This document shows positions 50,566 to 59,114 of a stretch of 64,000 bases of DNA, piece after piece. Both the position numbers and the translations under genes were made by a program. The DNA is from Lachnospiraceae bacterium (lineage in GTDB: Bacteria; Bacillota; Clostridia; Lachnospirales; Lachnospiraceae): the NCBI GenBank assembly GCA_017618195.1, contig JAFZUW010000074.1, positions 1-64,000 of the forward strand, in the 5' to 3' direction. Position 1 is the first letter of the stretch. Each line of letters starts with the position of its first letter. Under the pieces are notes generated by a model. That model searched no databases, was not told the origin of the DNA, and saw nothing but the letters and a program-made list of their open reading frames with translations.

Positions 50566-53500
50566 TCAATCCTTATAATAGGAAACACCGCTCTCGAAGA
50601 TCAGCTGGTTCTGCTCGCCGGTGATGTTCTTCGCGACGCCGGTTCCGCGGCGCTCGGAGTGAGCCATCTTACCGAGTACACGGCCGTCCGGAGATGTAAT
50701 ACCCTCGATTGCCCAGTAGGAACCGTTCGGGTTGAACTGCTCGACCATCGTCGGGTTGCCGTTCTCATCAACGTACTGCGTTGCAATCTGACCGTTCGCG
50801 AGAAGCTTGCCGAGCCACTCGTCATTGGCTACGAAGCGGCCTTCGCCGTGCGAAGCGGGAATGCTGTATACGCCGCCGAGCTCGGCCTTCTTAAGCCACG
50901 GGCTCAGGTTGCTGACTACCTTCGTGTATACGCTCTTGCTGATATGGCGGCCGATATTGTTCATCGCAAGCGTCGGGCTGTCCGAAGTCTGCGGAACGAT
51001 CTCGCCGTACGGAACAAGTCCGAGCTTAATGAGTGCCTGGAAACCGTTACAGATACCGAGTGCCAGACCGTCGCGGTCCTTCAGGAGGCGGTTAACCGCA
51101 TCGCTGATGCGCGGGTTACGGAAAGCGGTAGCGATGAATTTGCCCGATCCGTCGGGTTCGTCACCTGCGGAGAAACCGCCGGGGAACATCAGGATCTGCG
51201 CGTCGTCGATTGCCTTTACGAAATCCTCTACGGAATCGGCGATATTCTGCGCGGTCATGTTGCGGAATACTACCGTTTCAACCTCCGCGCCCGCACGCTC
51301 GAACGCAAGCTTCGTATCGTATTCGCAGTTCGTACCCGGGAATACCGGGATGAATACCTTCGGCTTTGCAATCCTGTTCTTTGCGATATAAATGTTCTTT
51401 GCTTCGTAGATCGGAGCGGGAACCTTGGTGCCTTCGATCTGCGCCGCAACCGGAGACTTGGTCGGGAATACCTTCTCAAGCGTTCCGTTGTATGCGTTCA
51501 GAGCTTCCTCGAGACTGATCTCCATGAACTCTTCCGATTCACTGCCGCCGTTGCAGCAGCCGGACTTCATCTTCCAGAGGAAGGTTGCGTTGTCGGTTAC
51601 TTTGCCGACCTTGCGGTAAGCGATGCCAGCCTCATCAAGCATTGCGAGCTTCTCTTCGTCGATTTCGGCAAGGATGCTGCCGTATGCCGGGGCAAATGCT
51701 TCCTCGCGGGATACTTTTCCGCAAAGGCGGATGCCGAGGCCGTTACCGAATGCCATCTTGCTCATTGCTTCCGCGATACCGTACTTGCCGAGCGCGTACA
51801 TCGAACGGAACGCGCCCTTTCCGGACAGTTCGTGGATCTTATCGTACATCGCCATTACCTGCTCGTAATCGGGAAGGTCATAAGCGTCTCTTACCATGTC
51901 AAATACGACTACCTTGCTTCCGGCCTGCTTGAACTCGTCGGTTACGATGTCGGAAAGCTTCGCCGTGTCTACGGCAAAGGAAACAAGTGTCGGAGGAACG
52001 TCGATCTCGTTGAAGGAACCGGACATCGAGTCTTTACCGCCGATGGACGGAAGTCCGAGCTTCACCTGCGCCTCATACGCACCGAGCAGTGCCGCAAGCG
52101 GCTCGCCCCAGCGCTTCGGGTCGTTTCCGAGACGGCGGAAGTATTCCTGGAAGGTGAAACGGATTTTCTTATAGTCACCGCCCGAAGCAACAATCTTCGC
52201 AACGGAACTGATCACCGCATAAGCGGAACCGTGGAACGGGCTCCAGGAGGACAGGTACGGATCGAAGCCGTAGCTCATCATCGTTACGGTGTCGCATGCG
52301 CCGTCAAGAACCGGAAGCTTCGCGATCATCGTCTGGGTCGGGGTGCTCTCATATACGCCGCCGTAGGGCATCGTTACCGTGCACGCTCCGATCGAGGAGT
52401 CGAACATCTCTACGAGACCCTTCTTCGAGCAGACATTCAGGTCGGAAAGCATCGTAAGCCAAGCCGCCTTGCGTCCTTCCGCGTCGTCCTTCGACGCATC
52501 GCCGAAGCCGCCCTTCTTATCTACGCTGTGTGCCTTATAGGTATTATCCTTATTAAAGAAGGAGTCTTTCTTCGACGGGGTCTTCACAACCGCCGTAGTC
52601 TCCTGATGCGCGCCGTTCGTGTCAAGGAATGCGCGGCTGATGTTAACGATTTCCTTGCCTCTCCAGGTAAGAACGAGACGGGGCTCCTTCGTGACCTCGG
52701 CTACGATAACCGCCTCAAGGTTCTCCTCCTCGGCGTAAGCAAGCATCTGCGCCGCATCCTTCTTATCGACAACGATTGCCATACGCTCCTGGGATTCGGA
52801 AATCGCAAGCTCGGTACCGTCAAGACCGGCATACTTCTTCGGAACCTTATCAAGATCCACGCGGAGTCCTGCCGCCAGCTCGCCGATCGCTACCGAAACG
52901 CCGCCGGCACCGAAGTCGTTACACTTCTTGATGAGCTTGCTTACTTCGCCTCTGCGGAACAGTCTCTGCAGCTTACGCTCGGTCGGAGCGTTACCCTTCT
53001 GTACTTCCGCACCGCAGGTGTGGATGGATTCGGTCGTGTGCTTCTTCGAAGAACCGGTTGCTCCGCCGCAGCCGTCACGGCCGGTACGGCCGCCCATCAG
53101 AATGATCACGTCGCCGGGATCGGAATTCTCACGTTTTACATTTGCCCTCGGAGCGGCACCCATAACCGCACCGATCTCCATACGCTTTGCAACGTAGTTC
53201 GGATGATAGATTTCATCAACAAGTCCGGTTGCGAGACCGATCTGGTTGCCGTAGGAGCTGTAGCCCTTTGCCGCGCCGGTCGTCAGCTTTCTCTGCGGAA
53301 GCTTGCCTGCGAGCGTATCCTTAAGGGATGCGGTCGGGTCGGCAGCACCGGTCACACGCATTGCCTGATATACATAGCCGCGGCCCGACAGCGGGTCACG
53401 GATTGCACCGCCGAGACAGGTTGCGGCGCCGCCGAACGGCTCGATCTCGGTCGGATGGTTGTGTGTCTCATTCTTGAAGAACACGAGCCACTCTTCGGTA

Positions 53501-54456
53501 ACCGGTCCCTCTTTCTTCTCGATCGTAACCGGAACGACGATCGAGCACGCGTTGATCTCATCGGAAACTTCCATGTCGGCAAGCTTGCCCTCGGCACGGA
53601 GCTTCTTCATTGCAAGAAGCGCAACGTCCATCAGACAGATAAACTTGTCGTTGCGGTCCTTATACAATACGGTACGCTCCGCCTTATAGTCGGCAAATGC
53701 CTGACGGATCGGCTCGGCATAGTCGCCGTCCTCGATCTGCACGTCGGTCAGCTCGGTCTGGAACGTCGTATGACGGCAGTGGTCGGACCAGTAGGTATCA
53801 AGCACGCGGATCTCGGTCATGGACGGATCGCGCTTTTCTTCGTTTTTAAAGTAGTTCTGGATGAACTTGAAATCATTGAAGGTCATCGCCAGATTCAGCG
53901 AATCGTAAAGCGCCTTCAGTTCGGTCTCCGCCATAGCGGTAAATCCGTCGAAGATCTTCACGTCCTCGGGAACGGCGAACTCGGTAACGAGCGTCTCGGG
54001 CTTCTGCTCGCCTGTCTGTCTCGAATCCACGGGGTTGATGCAGTAGCTGACAACGCCGTCGAATTCCTCGTCGGTGAGGCTTCCCTTTAAAATATATGTC
54101 GTAGCGGAGCGGATGATCGGCTCCTCGGTCTCCTTTAAGAGCTTAACGCACTGCTCCGCGGAGTCGGCTCTCTGGTCGAACTGTCCCGGCAGATACTCTA
54201 CCGAGAACACGCGGTCGCCGTCCGCAAGCGGAAGCTTCTCCTCGTATACGTCATCGATCGGCGGCTCGGAGAACACGGTCACCAAAGCCTTCCGGTAAGT
54301 TTCCTCGCTGATATTCTCCACGTCATAGCGGACAAATACGCGAACCTCCTCAAGTCCGGTCAGTCCGAGATAATCCCGAAGCTCGCTCTTCAGTTCCTTT
54401 GCGCGGACCGCGAAGGGAGCTTTCTTCTCCACATAAATTCTGCGTACCTGACTCAT
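50566..54456 (-). CDS. purL: Phosphoribosylformylglycinamidine synthase, single-chain
   Basis: 1296-residue enzyme of purine step four, with N-terminal, AIRS-like synthetase and glutaminase domains in one chain. DTYWSDHCRHTTF lies in the first part, FKNETHNHPTEIEPFGGAAT binds ATP and substrate, GRTGRDGCGGATGSS and GGKDSMSGSF follow, and the class I amidotransferase end has PGTNCEYDTKLAFE, the nucleophile in LGICNGFQALIKLG and the His/Glu in SHGEGRF. The start at 54456 follows AGGAGG by seven bases; the longer in-frame reading is not supported. It is monocistronic with a possible operator overlapping its promoter. Confidence 0.97.
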   Translation of the reverse strand: MSQVRRIYVEKKAPFAVRAKELKSELRDYLGLTGLEEVRVFVRYDVENISEETYRKALVTVFSEPPIDDVYEEKLPLADGDRVFSVEYLPGQFDQRADSAEQCVKLLKETEEPIIRSATTYILKGSLTDEEFDGVVSYCINPVDSRQTGEQKPETLVTEFAVPEDVKIFDGFTAMAETELKALYDSLNLAMTFNDFKFIQNYFKNEEKRDPSMTEIRVLDTYWSDHCRHTTFQTELTDVQIEDGDYAEPIRQAFADYKAERTVLYKDRNDKFICLMDVALLAMKKLRAEGKLADMEVSDEINACSIVVPVTIEKKEGPVTEEWLVFFKNETHNHPTEIEPFGGAATCLGGAIRDPLSGRGYVYQAMRVTGAADPTASLKDTLAGKLPQRKLTTGAAKGYSSYGNQIGLATGLVDEIYHPNYVAKRMEIGAVMGAAPRANVKRENSDPGDVIILMGGRTGRDGCGGATGSSKKHTTESIHTCGAEVQKGNAPTERKLQRLFRRGEVSKLIKKCNDFGAGGVSVAIGELAAGLRVDLDKVPKKYAGLDGTELAISESQERMAIVVDKKDAAQMLAYAEEENLEAVIVAEVTKEPRLVLTWRGKEIVNISRAFLDTNGAHQETTAVVKTPSKKDSFFNKDNTYKAHSVDKKGGFGDASKDDAEGRKAAWLTMLSDLNVCSKKGLVEMFDSSIGACTVTMPYGGVYESTPTQTMIAKLPVLDGACDTVTMMSYGFDPYLSSWSPFHGSAYAVISSVAKIVASGGDYKKIRFTFQEYFRRLGNDPKRWGEPLAALLGAYEAQVKLGLPSIGGKDSMSGSFNEIDVPPTLVSFAVDTAKLSDIVTDEFKQAGSKVVVFDMVRDAYDLPDYEQVMAMYDKIHELSGKGAFRSMYALGKYGIAEAMSKMAFGNGLGIRLCGKVSREEAFAPAYGSILAEIDEEKLAMLDEAGIAYRKVGKVTDNATFLWKMKSGCCNGGSESEEFMEISLEEALNAYNGTLEKVFPTKSPVAAQIEGTKVPAPIYEAKNIYIAKNRIAKPKVFIPVFPGTNCEYDTKLAFERAGAEVETVVFRNMTAQNIADSVEDFVKAIDDAQILMFPGGFSAGDEPDGSGKFIATAFRNPRISDAVNRLLKDRDGLALGICNGFQALIKLGLVPYGEIVPQTSDSPTLAMNNIGRHISKSVYTKVVSNLSPWLKKAELGGVYSIPASHGEGRFVANDEWLGKLLANGQIATQYVDENGNPTMVEQFNPNGSYWAIEGITSPDGRVLGKMAHSERRGTGVAKNITGEQNQLIFESGVSYYKD

Positions 54457-54549
54457 TGTATATCCTCCTTTTATCCGGCAGGCGCCGGTATGCTTCGTTC
54501 CGCTCCGCCCTTTTCTCTTAACGAGGAAGAGTACGGATTCTTTTCGTTC

Positions 54550-54618
54550 AGTATAACATTCCTTCATTTATAAATGAAATTAATAAAAGTCATTTCACTT
54601 ATAAGGTTCACTTATGAA
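54550..54618 (-). promoter_or_regulatory. purL promoter with palindromic operator-like repeats
   Basis: Extended -10 TGTTATACT (TATACT at 54550-54555, minus). The perfect 16-bp palindrome TTCATTTATAAATGAA (54563-54578) fills the spacer and -35. Related sequences TTTCACTTATAAG (54593-54605) and TTCACTTATGAA (54607-54618) follow upstream. The layout suits a repressor; no PurR box or purine riboswitch was found. Confidence 0.55.
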
Positions 54619-54624
54619 ATTTGC

Positions 54625-54653
54625 TTGCATTTCCGGCGCCTTTGCGCTACAAT
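54625..54653 (+). promoter_or_regulatory. Promoter of the MraY-like gene
   Basis: Plus-strand TTGCAT (54625-54630), 17-base spacer, TACAAT (54648-54653). It starts seven bases beyond the TTCACTTATGAA repeat, so both divergent promoters may share regulation. Confidence 0.8.
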
Positions 54654-54701
54654 ATGCGGGAAGGCCGCGGCAGGAAAATGCCCGGCAAAGGAGGTCTCTC
54701 T

Positions 54702-55706
54702 ATGCTTTTTAAACTGCTGGGGATCAATCCCCACGGATATAACCGTTATGCCGTGCTTGTGGCAATTGCCGCCGCCGGATTCGGCATGACCATTCTTCTG
54801 CTCCGCTTTCTGAAGGGATATCTTCCCGCCGACGGCGGACGGGCATTTGCCGTAAACGGCGAAAAATCAAAAGGCAAGCCCCGCGGTGCGGGCATTATCT
54901 TCATTCTTGTCTTCGCCGTACTTTCCGCACTCTTCCTTCCGGTTAAAGCGGAAGACCTGCTGTACCTTGCGGCGATTGTCCTCGGCATGCTGAGCGGATT
55001 TTTCGATGACGCGAGCGAACATCCGTGGAATGAATATAAGAAGGGATTTCTCGATTTTCTGATTGCCGCAGGCGTTACGGCGACATACATTTGGAGCAAC
55101 GGTCCGGTTATCCGCCTGCTTCTTGTGCGCGACGGTGACTCCCCGAAGAGCATCACCCTTCCCATATGGCTCTTCGCAATCCTCTCGGTTATCCTGATCT
55201 GGGTTGCCATCAACGTCGTAAACTGCACGGACGGCGTGGACGCGTTAAGCGGAACCCTTTCCGTTATCGCCGCGGCATCGTTTCTGTTCGCGCTGCCGTT
55301 CCTCCGCCCCGCCATTACCACCGAACGTCCGGTAGGCTTCTGTGTCATTCTGATCGGCTGCCTGCTCGCGTACCTATGGTATAACTGTCCGCCGAGCGTA
55401 TTGATGATGGGCGATGCCGGGTCCCGCGCGATCGGACTGTTCCTTGCGATCATCGCGCTCAGGACCGATCCTCTTTTATTCATCCCGTTCTGCTTCATCT
55501 TCATCTTAGACGGCGGACTCGGACTGATCAAAGTATCCCTCAAGCGCTTCCTGAAGATTTCCATCCTGAAGAATATCCGCACTCCTCTGCACGACCACGC
55601 GCGCAAAAAGGCCGGCTGGTCCGATACGCAGACCGTATACCGCTTCATGCTTTTACAGGTTATGATCTCCGGATTATTCTTCCTTGCTGCTTTCTGGGTC
55701 AGATAA
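54702..55706 (+). CDS. MraY-like phospho-sugar transferase (glycosyltransferase 4)
   Basis: 334-residue membrane enzyme of the MraY/WecA family with about ten helices, transferring a phospho-sugar to undecaprenyl phosphate. FFDDASEH (Asp102, Asp103), NVVNCTDGVDAL (the N-x3-D-G-x-D/N loop), LMMGDAGSRAIG and the histidine motif PLHDHARKKAGWSDTQ are present. K-G-K-P-R-G-A-G near 57-64 matches the GTPTMGG-like N-terminal loop only loosely. AAAGGAGG lies before the ATG at 54702. It stands outside a dcw cluster, so it may be an accessory MraY-type enzyme or the sole copy. Confidence 0.85.
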   Translation: MLFKLLGINPHGYNRYAVLVAIAAAGFGMTILLLRFLKGYLPADGGRAFAVNGEKSKGKPRGAGIIFILVFAVLSALFLPVKAEDLLYLAAIVLGMLSGFFDDASEHPWNEYKKGFLDFLIAAGVTATYIWSNGPVIRLLLVRDGDSPKSITLPIWLFAILSVILIWVAINVVNCTDGVDALSGTLSVIAAASFLFALPFLRPAITTERPVGFCVILIGCLLAYLWYNCPPSVLMMGDAGSRAIGLFLAIIALRTDPLLFIPFCFIFILDGGLGLIKVSLKRFLKISILKNIRTPLHDHARKKAGWSDTQTVYRFMLLQVMISGLFFLAAFWVR

Positions 55707-55746
55707 TCTATCGGCCCGCTGACGATTCCGCGAAAGGAGCCGGCTC

Positions 55747-56655
55747 ATGGATATTAACTACGAATTATACAAAGTCTTCTATCACGTGGCGAAAAGCCTC
55801 AGCTTTTCCGAGGCCGCGGCCGGACTGTACATTTCCCAGTCCGCGGTCAGCCAGTCTGTCAAGCTCCTTGAAAAAAGGCTCGGACAGACACTGTTCGTAC
55901 GGAACACAAAGCGTGTTTCCTTAACGCCCGAAGGCGAGATGCTTTTAAAGCACATCGAACCGGCGATCCAGCTGATCACGCGCGGTGAGAACCAGCTCTC
56001 AAGAGATGCTTCCGAGGGCGGCATGCAGCTTCGTATTGCAGCAAGCGACACGATCTGCCGCTACGTCCTCGTTCCTTTCTTCCGTGCTTTGCACGAACAG
56101 TATCCGGACGTACATATCAACATTATAAACGGCACTTCGCCGCGGTGCGCGCAGATGCTCGAAGCGGGTCAGGTCGACCTGATCGTAACAAACTCTCCGA
56201 ACGAGTCTCTGACCGGCAACATGCAGATCCGCAACATCCGCGAATTTGCCGACGTCTTCGTCGGGAATCCGTCGCATTTTCCGGAATGCTTTACCGACAG
56301 TTCCGGAAAGGCCAGGACGCTTTCCATGAAGACGCTTTTAACCTATCCGATCATGATGCTCTCAAAGAGTTCCGCAACAAGCGAATTCCTTCACAAACAG
56401 TTCCAGCGCCTGTCGCTTGACCTTGTTCCGTCGATCGAACTGAACAGCAACGACCTGCTGCTCGATCTTGCGCGGATCGGTCTCGGAATTGCGTGTGTCC
56501 CCGACTTCTGCATCCCGCAATCCGATGAAACGCTGAAGCCGCTTTCCATCCGGGAATCGCTTCCGAAACGAAAGCTTGTGATCGCTTATGACGAAAAATG
56601 GCCCCTCTCCCTTCCCGCAAGATCCTTGATCGACGCGCTGACCGGCGAGGCATAA
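55747..56655 (+). CDS. LysR-family transcriptional regulator
   Basis: 302-residue regulator. The N-terminal winged helix-turn-helix (LYKVFYHVAKSLSFSEAAAG, then LYISQSAVSQSVKLLEKRLG, residues about 5-45) is classical, followed by LFVRNTKRVSLTPEGEMLL. The C-terminal substrate-binding domain starts near residue 90 (MQLRIAASDTICRYVLVPFF). AAAGGAG lies before the ATG, 40 bases after the MraY-like gene, so both may be co-transcribed. Ligand and targets are unknown. Transcription ends at the bidirectional terminator that follows. Confidence 0.92.
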   Translation: MDINYELYKVFYHVAKSLSFSEAAAGLYISQSAVSQSVKLLEKRLGQTLFVRNTKRVSLTPEGEMLLKHIEPAIQLITRGENQLSRDASEGGMQLRIAASDTICRYVLVPFFRALHEQYPDVHINIINGTSPRCAQMLEAGQVDLIVTNSPNESLTGNMQIRNIREFADVFVGNPSHFPECFTDSSGKARTLSMKTLLTYPIMMLSKSSATSEFLHKQFQRLSLDLVPSIELNSNDLLLDLARIGLGIACVPDFCIPQSDETLKPLSIRESLPKRKLVIAYDEKWPLSLPARSLIDALTGEA

Positions 56656-56662
56656 CACATAA

Positions 56663-56717
56663 AAAACCTCCTTTCCGCTCCGGTTCTCCGGATGCCTGAA
56701 AGGAGGTTTTCTTTATT
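56663..56717. terminator. Bidirectional terminator
   Basis: AAAACCTCCTTTC and GAAAGGAGGTTTT form a 13-bp perfect stem around 22 bases, with T-rich sequence on both outer sides. It separates the convergent LysR gene and PrsA-like lipoprotein gene. Confidence 0.88.
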
Positions 56718-56759
56718 CTTTATTCTGTGACGCGGTGCCCGAGGCACCGGACGGATTTT

Positions 56760-57866
56760 TTACTTGGTGATTGCGTATTTGCCGAGCTCAATCTTATCCC
56801 ATTCCGAAGTCTTTTCGATGTTGTACTTGTTCTCGTAGCTCAAATACAGGTCGGCAATACCGGAACTCTTCGCTTTCTCGATTGCATCCTGCACTGCTTC
56901 GTCATAACCGTCGAACTGCGTTCTGTCATCAAGACGGATCACATAATAGCCGCCGCTCGTCTCGATGAACTTACACTTGTTCTTCGAAAGTTCCATGGAC
57001 GCCTGAACGTATTCTGCCTCAAGCGTTTTATCGTTGCGCTTGATGCTTCGCGTACCGTAAGTCATGAACTCACTGTACGTCTTCTGAATCTCGCCCATGT
57101 CTTCGCCTGCTTCGCATCTTGCAAGCGTATCGTCCATTGCCTCTCGCCTCGCCGCAGACTCCTCAGCGCTGAATTCCACGCGCTTGAAGTCCTCGTCGTA
57201 GTCGTATTTGGCGACATACAGATAATAGGTCTTATAAAGGCGGTAATCTTCCTTATCGATCGTTGCCTTTACCGCAGCCTCGTCAACCGTAAAATCGGCC
57301 GTCATCTGCGTTGCGTACTGGTCGGCAAGAAAAACCTTCTCATAAATGTCGCGGATGCACGCTTCGGTCATTCCGCATCTCGCGCGCTGCTCCGCCGAGA
57401 ATCCCGCAAGGAAATTCTGCGTTGCACTGTCAAGCTTCACTCTGCGCACCTCTTCGAGCTGAGTGCCGGCTTTCTTCGCCTCATTATAGAAAATGTAAGT
57501 ATATGCGATGGTGGAAAATGCGGCGTTCTTGTAGCTGTCCTTCATCATGGTACCGGACGAATCACGCAGATCCCAATAGTTGTATTCGTCACCGTATATG
57601 GCGCGGTAATTCGCATCCTTTGAGGACTTGTCGTTATAACCGCTCTTCTCATTGTAGGCAAGGAAGTATACAAGGTCATATGCGGTAATGTCGGTCGTCT
57701 GACCGTCAACCGTGATCTTAAGCAGCACGGTCTTCTTGTTCTTCTCCGCCTGCTTCTCGGCGAGCTCCGCGTACTCCTTGTCCGTGATTGTCTTTTTGCA
57801 GCCGGCCAGACTCATGGCAACTGCCAGAACAAGAAGAATCGCCGTAATCTTTCGTAACTGTCTCAC
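56760..57866 (-). CDS. PrsA/SurA-like lipoprotein, possible foldase
   Basis: 368-residue lipoprotein with lipobox SLAGC (CKKTIT). The arrangement of N-terminal helical region with a SurA-like chaperone part, internal KTYYLYVAKYDYDEDF and a C-terminal GGYYVIRLDDRTQFDGYDEA resembles parvulin-type foldases such as PrsA. The parvulin core is weak: no clear H-I-L start or Q-G-G segment is visible, so isomerase activity may be missing. It would assist folding of exported proteins outside the membrane. It follows the EamA transporter gene by 24 bases and is probably co-transcribed with it. Confidence 0.65.
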   Translation of the reverse strand: MRQLRKITAILLVLAVAMSLAGCKKTITDKEYAELAEKQAEKNKKTVLLKITVDGQTTDITAYDLVYFLAYNEKSGYNDKSSKDANYRAIYGDEYNYWDLRDSSGTMMKDSYKNAAFSTIAYTYIFYNEAKKAGTQLEEVRRVKLDSATQNFLAGFSAEQRARCGMTEACIRDIYEKVFLADQYATQMTADFTVDEAAVKATIDKEDYRLYKTYYLYVAKYDYDEDFKRVEFSAEESAARREAMDDTLARCEAGEDMGEIQKTYSEFMTYGTRSIKRNDKTLEAEYVQASMELSKNKCKFIETSGGYYVIRLDDRTQFDGYDEAVQDAIEKAKSSGIADLYLSYENKYNIEKTSEWDKIELGKYAITK

Positions 57867-57890
57867 TGTCTTACTCCGTTTCCGTCATGC

Positions 57891-58844
57891 CTATGAGAAG
57901 GGGATCACCGCGATCACGATTCCCGCAATCACCAAAGCGGCACAACACAGTTTGTATTTGATATGTTTCTCGCGGAAGAATATCCTTCCGCCGATAATGG
58001 TGCAGATCACACCCGATTGTTTCAATAACGTCATGATCGTCACGCGGGAAGCCGGATCCCTGTTCGCGATGAACAAAGCACGGTCGGCGATGATAAATGC
58101 CACGCTCAAAAGCCACACGTATTGGTTCGTGAACATTCCCTTAAGCCGGATTCTGGTTCCCATCATGATGGTATAGCCGATATATAAAAGAACGAGGAAC
58201 AGCATGTACCAGAACTGCAGCTGCGTTTCGTTCATGTCCTTCATCAGGACCTTGTCCATCGTACCGCTGACGGCGTTAAAGAAGCTGGAAAGGAAGGCCA
58301 ATATCACGACACCTGCCGTTGTGGCAGTCAGCCGTTTCCAGATGCGCTGCTCCCTCGTTTCCGGCTGCGAAGCAGTTTCAGAAGTCTCTTCATCCTTCTT
58401 TTCACTAGATACTACAATTGTAGTCTCTTCTTTCTCCCGGTTCTTTAACCCGCTCAGGGCGTACAGTCCGGTGCACACAAGCACCAGTCCGATTGTCCCC
58501 GGAATCGTCATCTTCTCATGAATGATGAACACGCCGAGTAACGTTGAAAAAACAACTCTCGACATATCCAGTATTCCGTACAGACTTACCGGCATGCACG
58601 ACAAAGCGTGGAAGCTGCAGAGCCATGCCAAAAAGATAACGAACGATTTCGCAAAGATCGCCGCATACGCTTCGGGTTTCAGTCCGCCGGCCTTCGGCGC
58701 GGTCGGAAGCAGAATCAGAAACGAAAGCAGCGTATACATCAAAAGCACTTCCATTACCGTATTCCGGCTCAGTGCTTTCTTTTTTAAAATCTCCCGGACT
58801 CCCTTCAGGATACCGTAGAGCGCTACGAGACTGATCCAAACCAT
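57891..58844 (-). CDS. EamA/DMT-superfamily transporter
   Basis: 317-residue membrane protein with about ten helices in two EamA halves, split by a charged cytosolic loop (KNREKEETTIVVSSEKKDEE, about residues 130-165). The second half contains FFNAVSGTMDKVLMKDMNET. Each half ends in a helix pair typical of drug/metabolite transporters (YGILDMSRVVFSTLLGVFII and LLKQSGVICTIIGGRIFFRE). Substrate is unknown. The promoter lies 51 bases upstream of the start and the PrsA-like gene follows. Confidence 0.87.
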   Translation of the reverse strand: MVWISLVALYGILKGVREILKKKALSRNTVMEVLLMYTLLSFLILLPTAPKAGGLKPEAYAAIFAKSFVIFLAWLCSFHALSCMPVSLYGILDMSRVVFSTLLGVFIIHEKMTIPGTIGLVLVCTGLYALSGLKNREKEETTIVVSSEKKDEETSETASQPETREQRIWKRLTATTAGVVILAFLSSFFNAVSGTMDKVLMKDMNETQLQFWYMLFLVLLYIGYTIMMGTRIRLKGMFTNQYVWLLSVAFIIADRALFIANRDPASRVTIMTLLKQSGVICTIIGGRIFFREKHIKYKLCCAALVIAGIVIAVIPFS

Positions 58845-58894
58845 ATCGTCACTCCGCCTTCCGTCTTACCCCATAGCATCCCTCATACCGTTTC

Positions 58895-58922
58895 AGTATA
58901 CCACATTCAACGATGAATTCAA
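58895..58922 (-). promoter_or_regulatory. Promoter of the EamA transporter gene
   Basis: Minus-strand TTGAAT (58917-58922), 16-base spacer, TATACT (58895-58900) preceded by TGG, an extended -10. Confidence 0.7.
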
Positions 58923-58953
58923 GAAAAAACACAATTTCAACATGTTACGTCCG

Positions 58954-58984
58954 CGGAAAATACAATTTCTCACGGCATTTTCCG
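58954..58984. repeat. Inverted repeat CGGAAAAT / ATTTTCCG
   Basis: Perfect 8-bp arms at 58954-58961 and 58977-58984 between the divergent EamA and metallopeptidase promoters. It shares its arm with the GGAAAATG palindromes elsewhere in the window. Confidence 0.55.
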
Positions 58985-59002
58985 GCCCTGCTTCGGTTTT
59001 AT

Positions 59003-59032
59003 TTGACGAAAGTGCGCCCGGTAGGGTATTCT
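59003..59032 (+). promoter_or_regulatory. Promoter of the YgjP-like gene
   Basis: Plus-strand TTGACG (59003-59008), 18-base spacer, TATTCT (59027-59032). Confidence 0.65.
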
Positions 59033-59084
59033 TTAGAAAGAAAACACACCGCCTTTTAAGGCGATGCACGGTTAAGCATAAAAA

Positions 59085-59103
59085 ACGGCGGAAATTCCGC
59101 CGG
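59085..59103 (+). promoter_or_regulatory. Hairpin abutting the RBS of the YgjP-like gene
   Basis: CGGCGG-AAATT-CCGCCG lies directly before GGGGAGATATCCG and the ATG. In the mRNA it would stand against the ribosome binding site and could affect initiation. Confidence 0.5.
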
Positions 59104-59114
59104 GGAGATATCCG

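Noticed and set aside
50500-54090. 1196-codon open frame on the plus strand
   Set aside because: It is exactly antisense to purL, which has full family motifs. The frame is open because of GC-rich codon usage and has no recognisable domain or RBS.
54457-54701. Purine riboswitch or PurR box upstream of purL
   Set aside because: No purine aptamer-like core and no CGAA-type box pair was visible; only the AT-rich palindromes remain.
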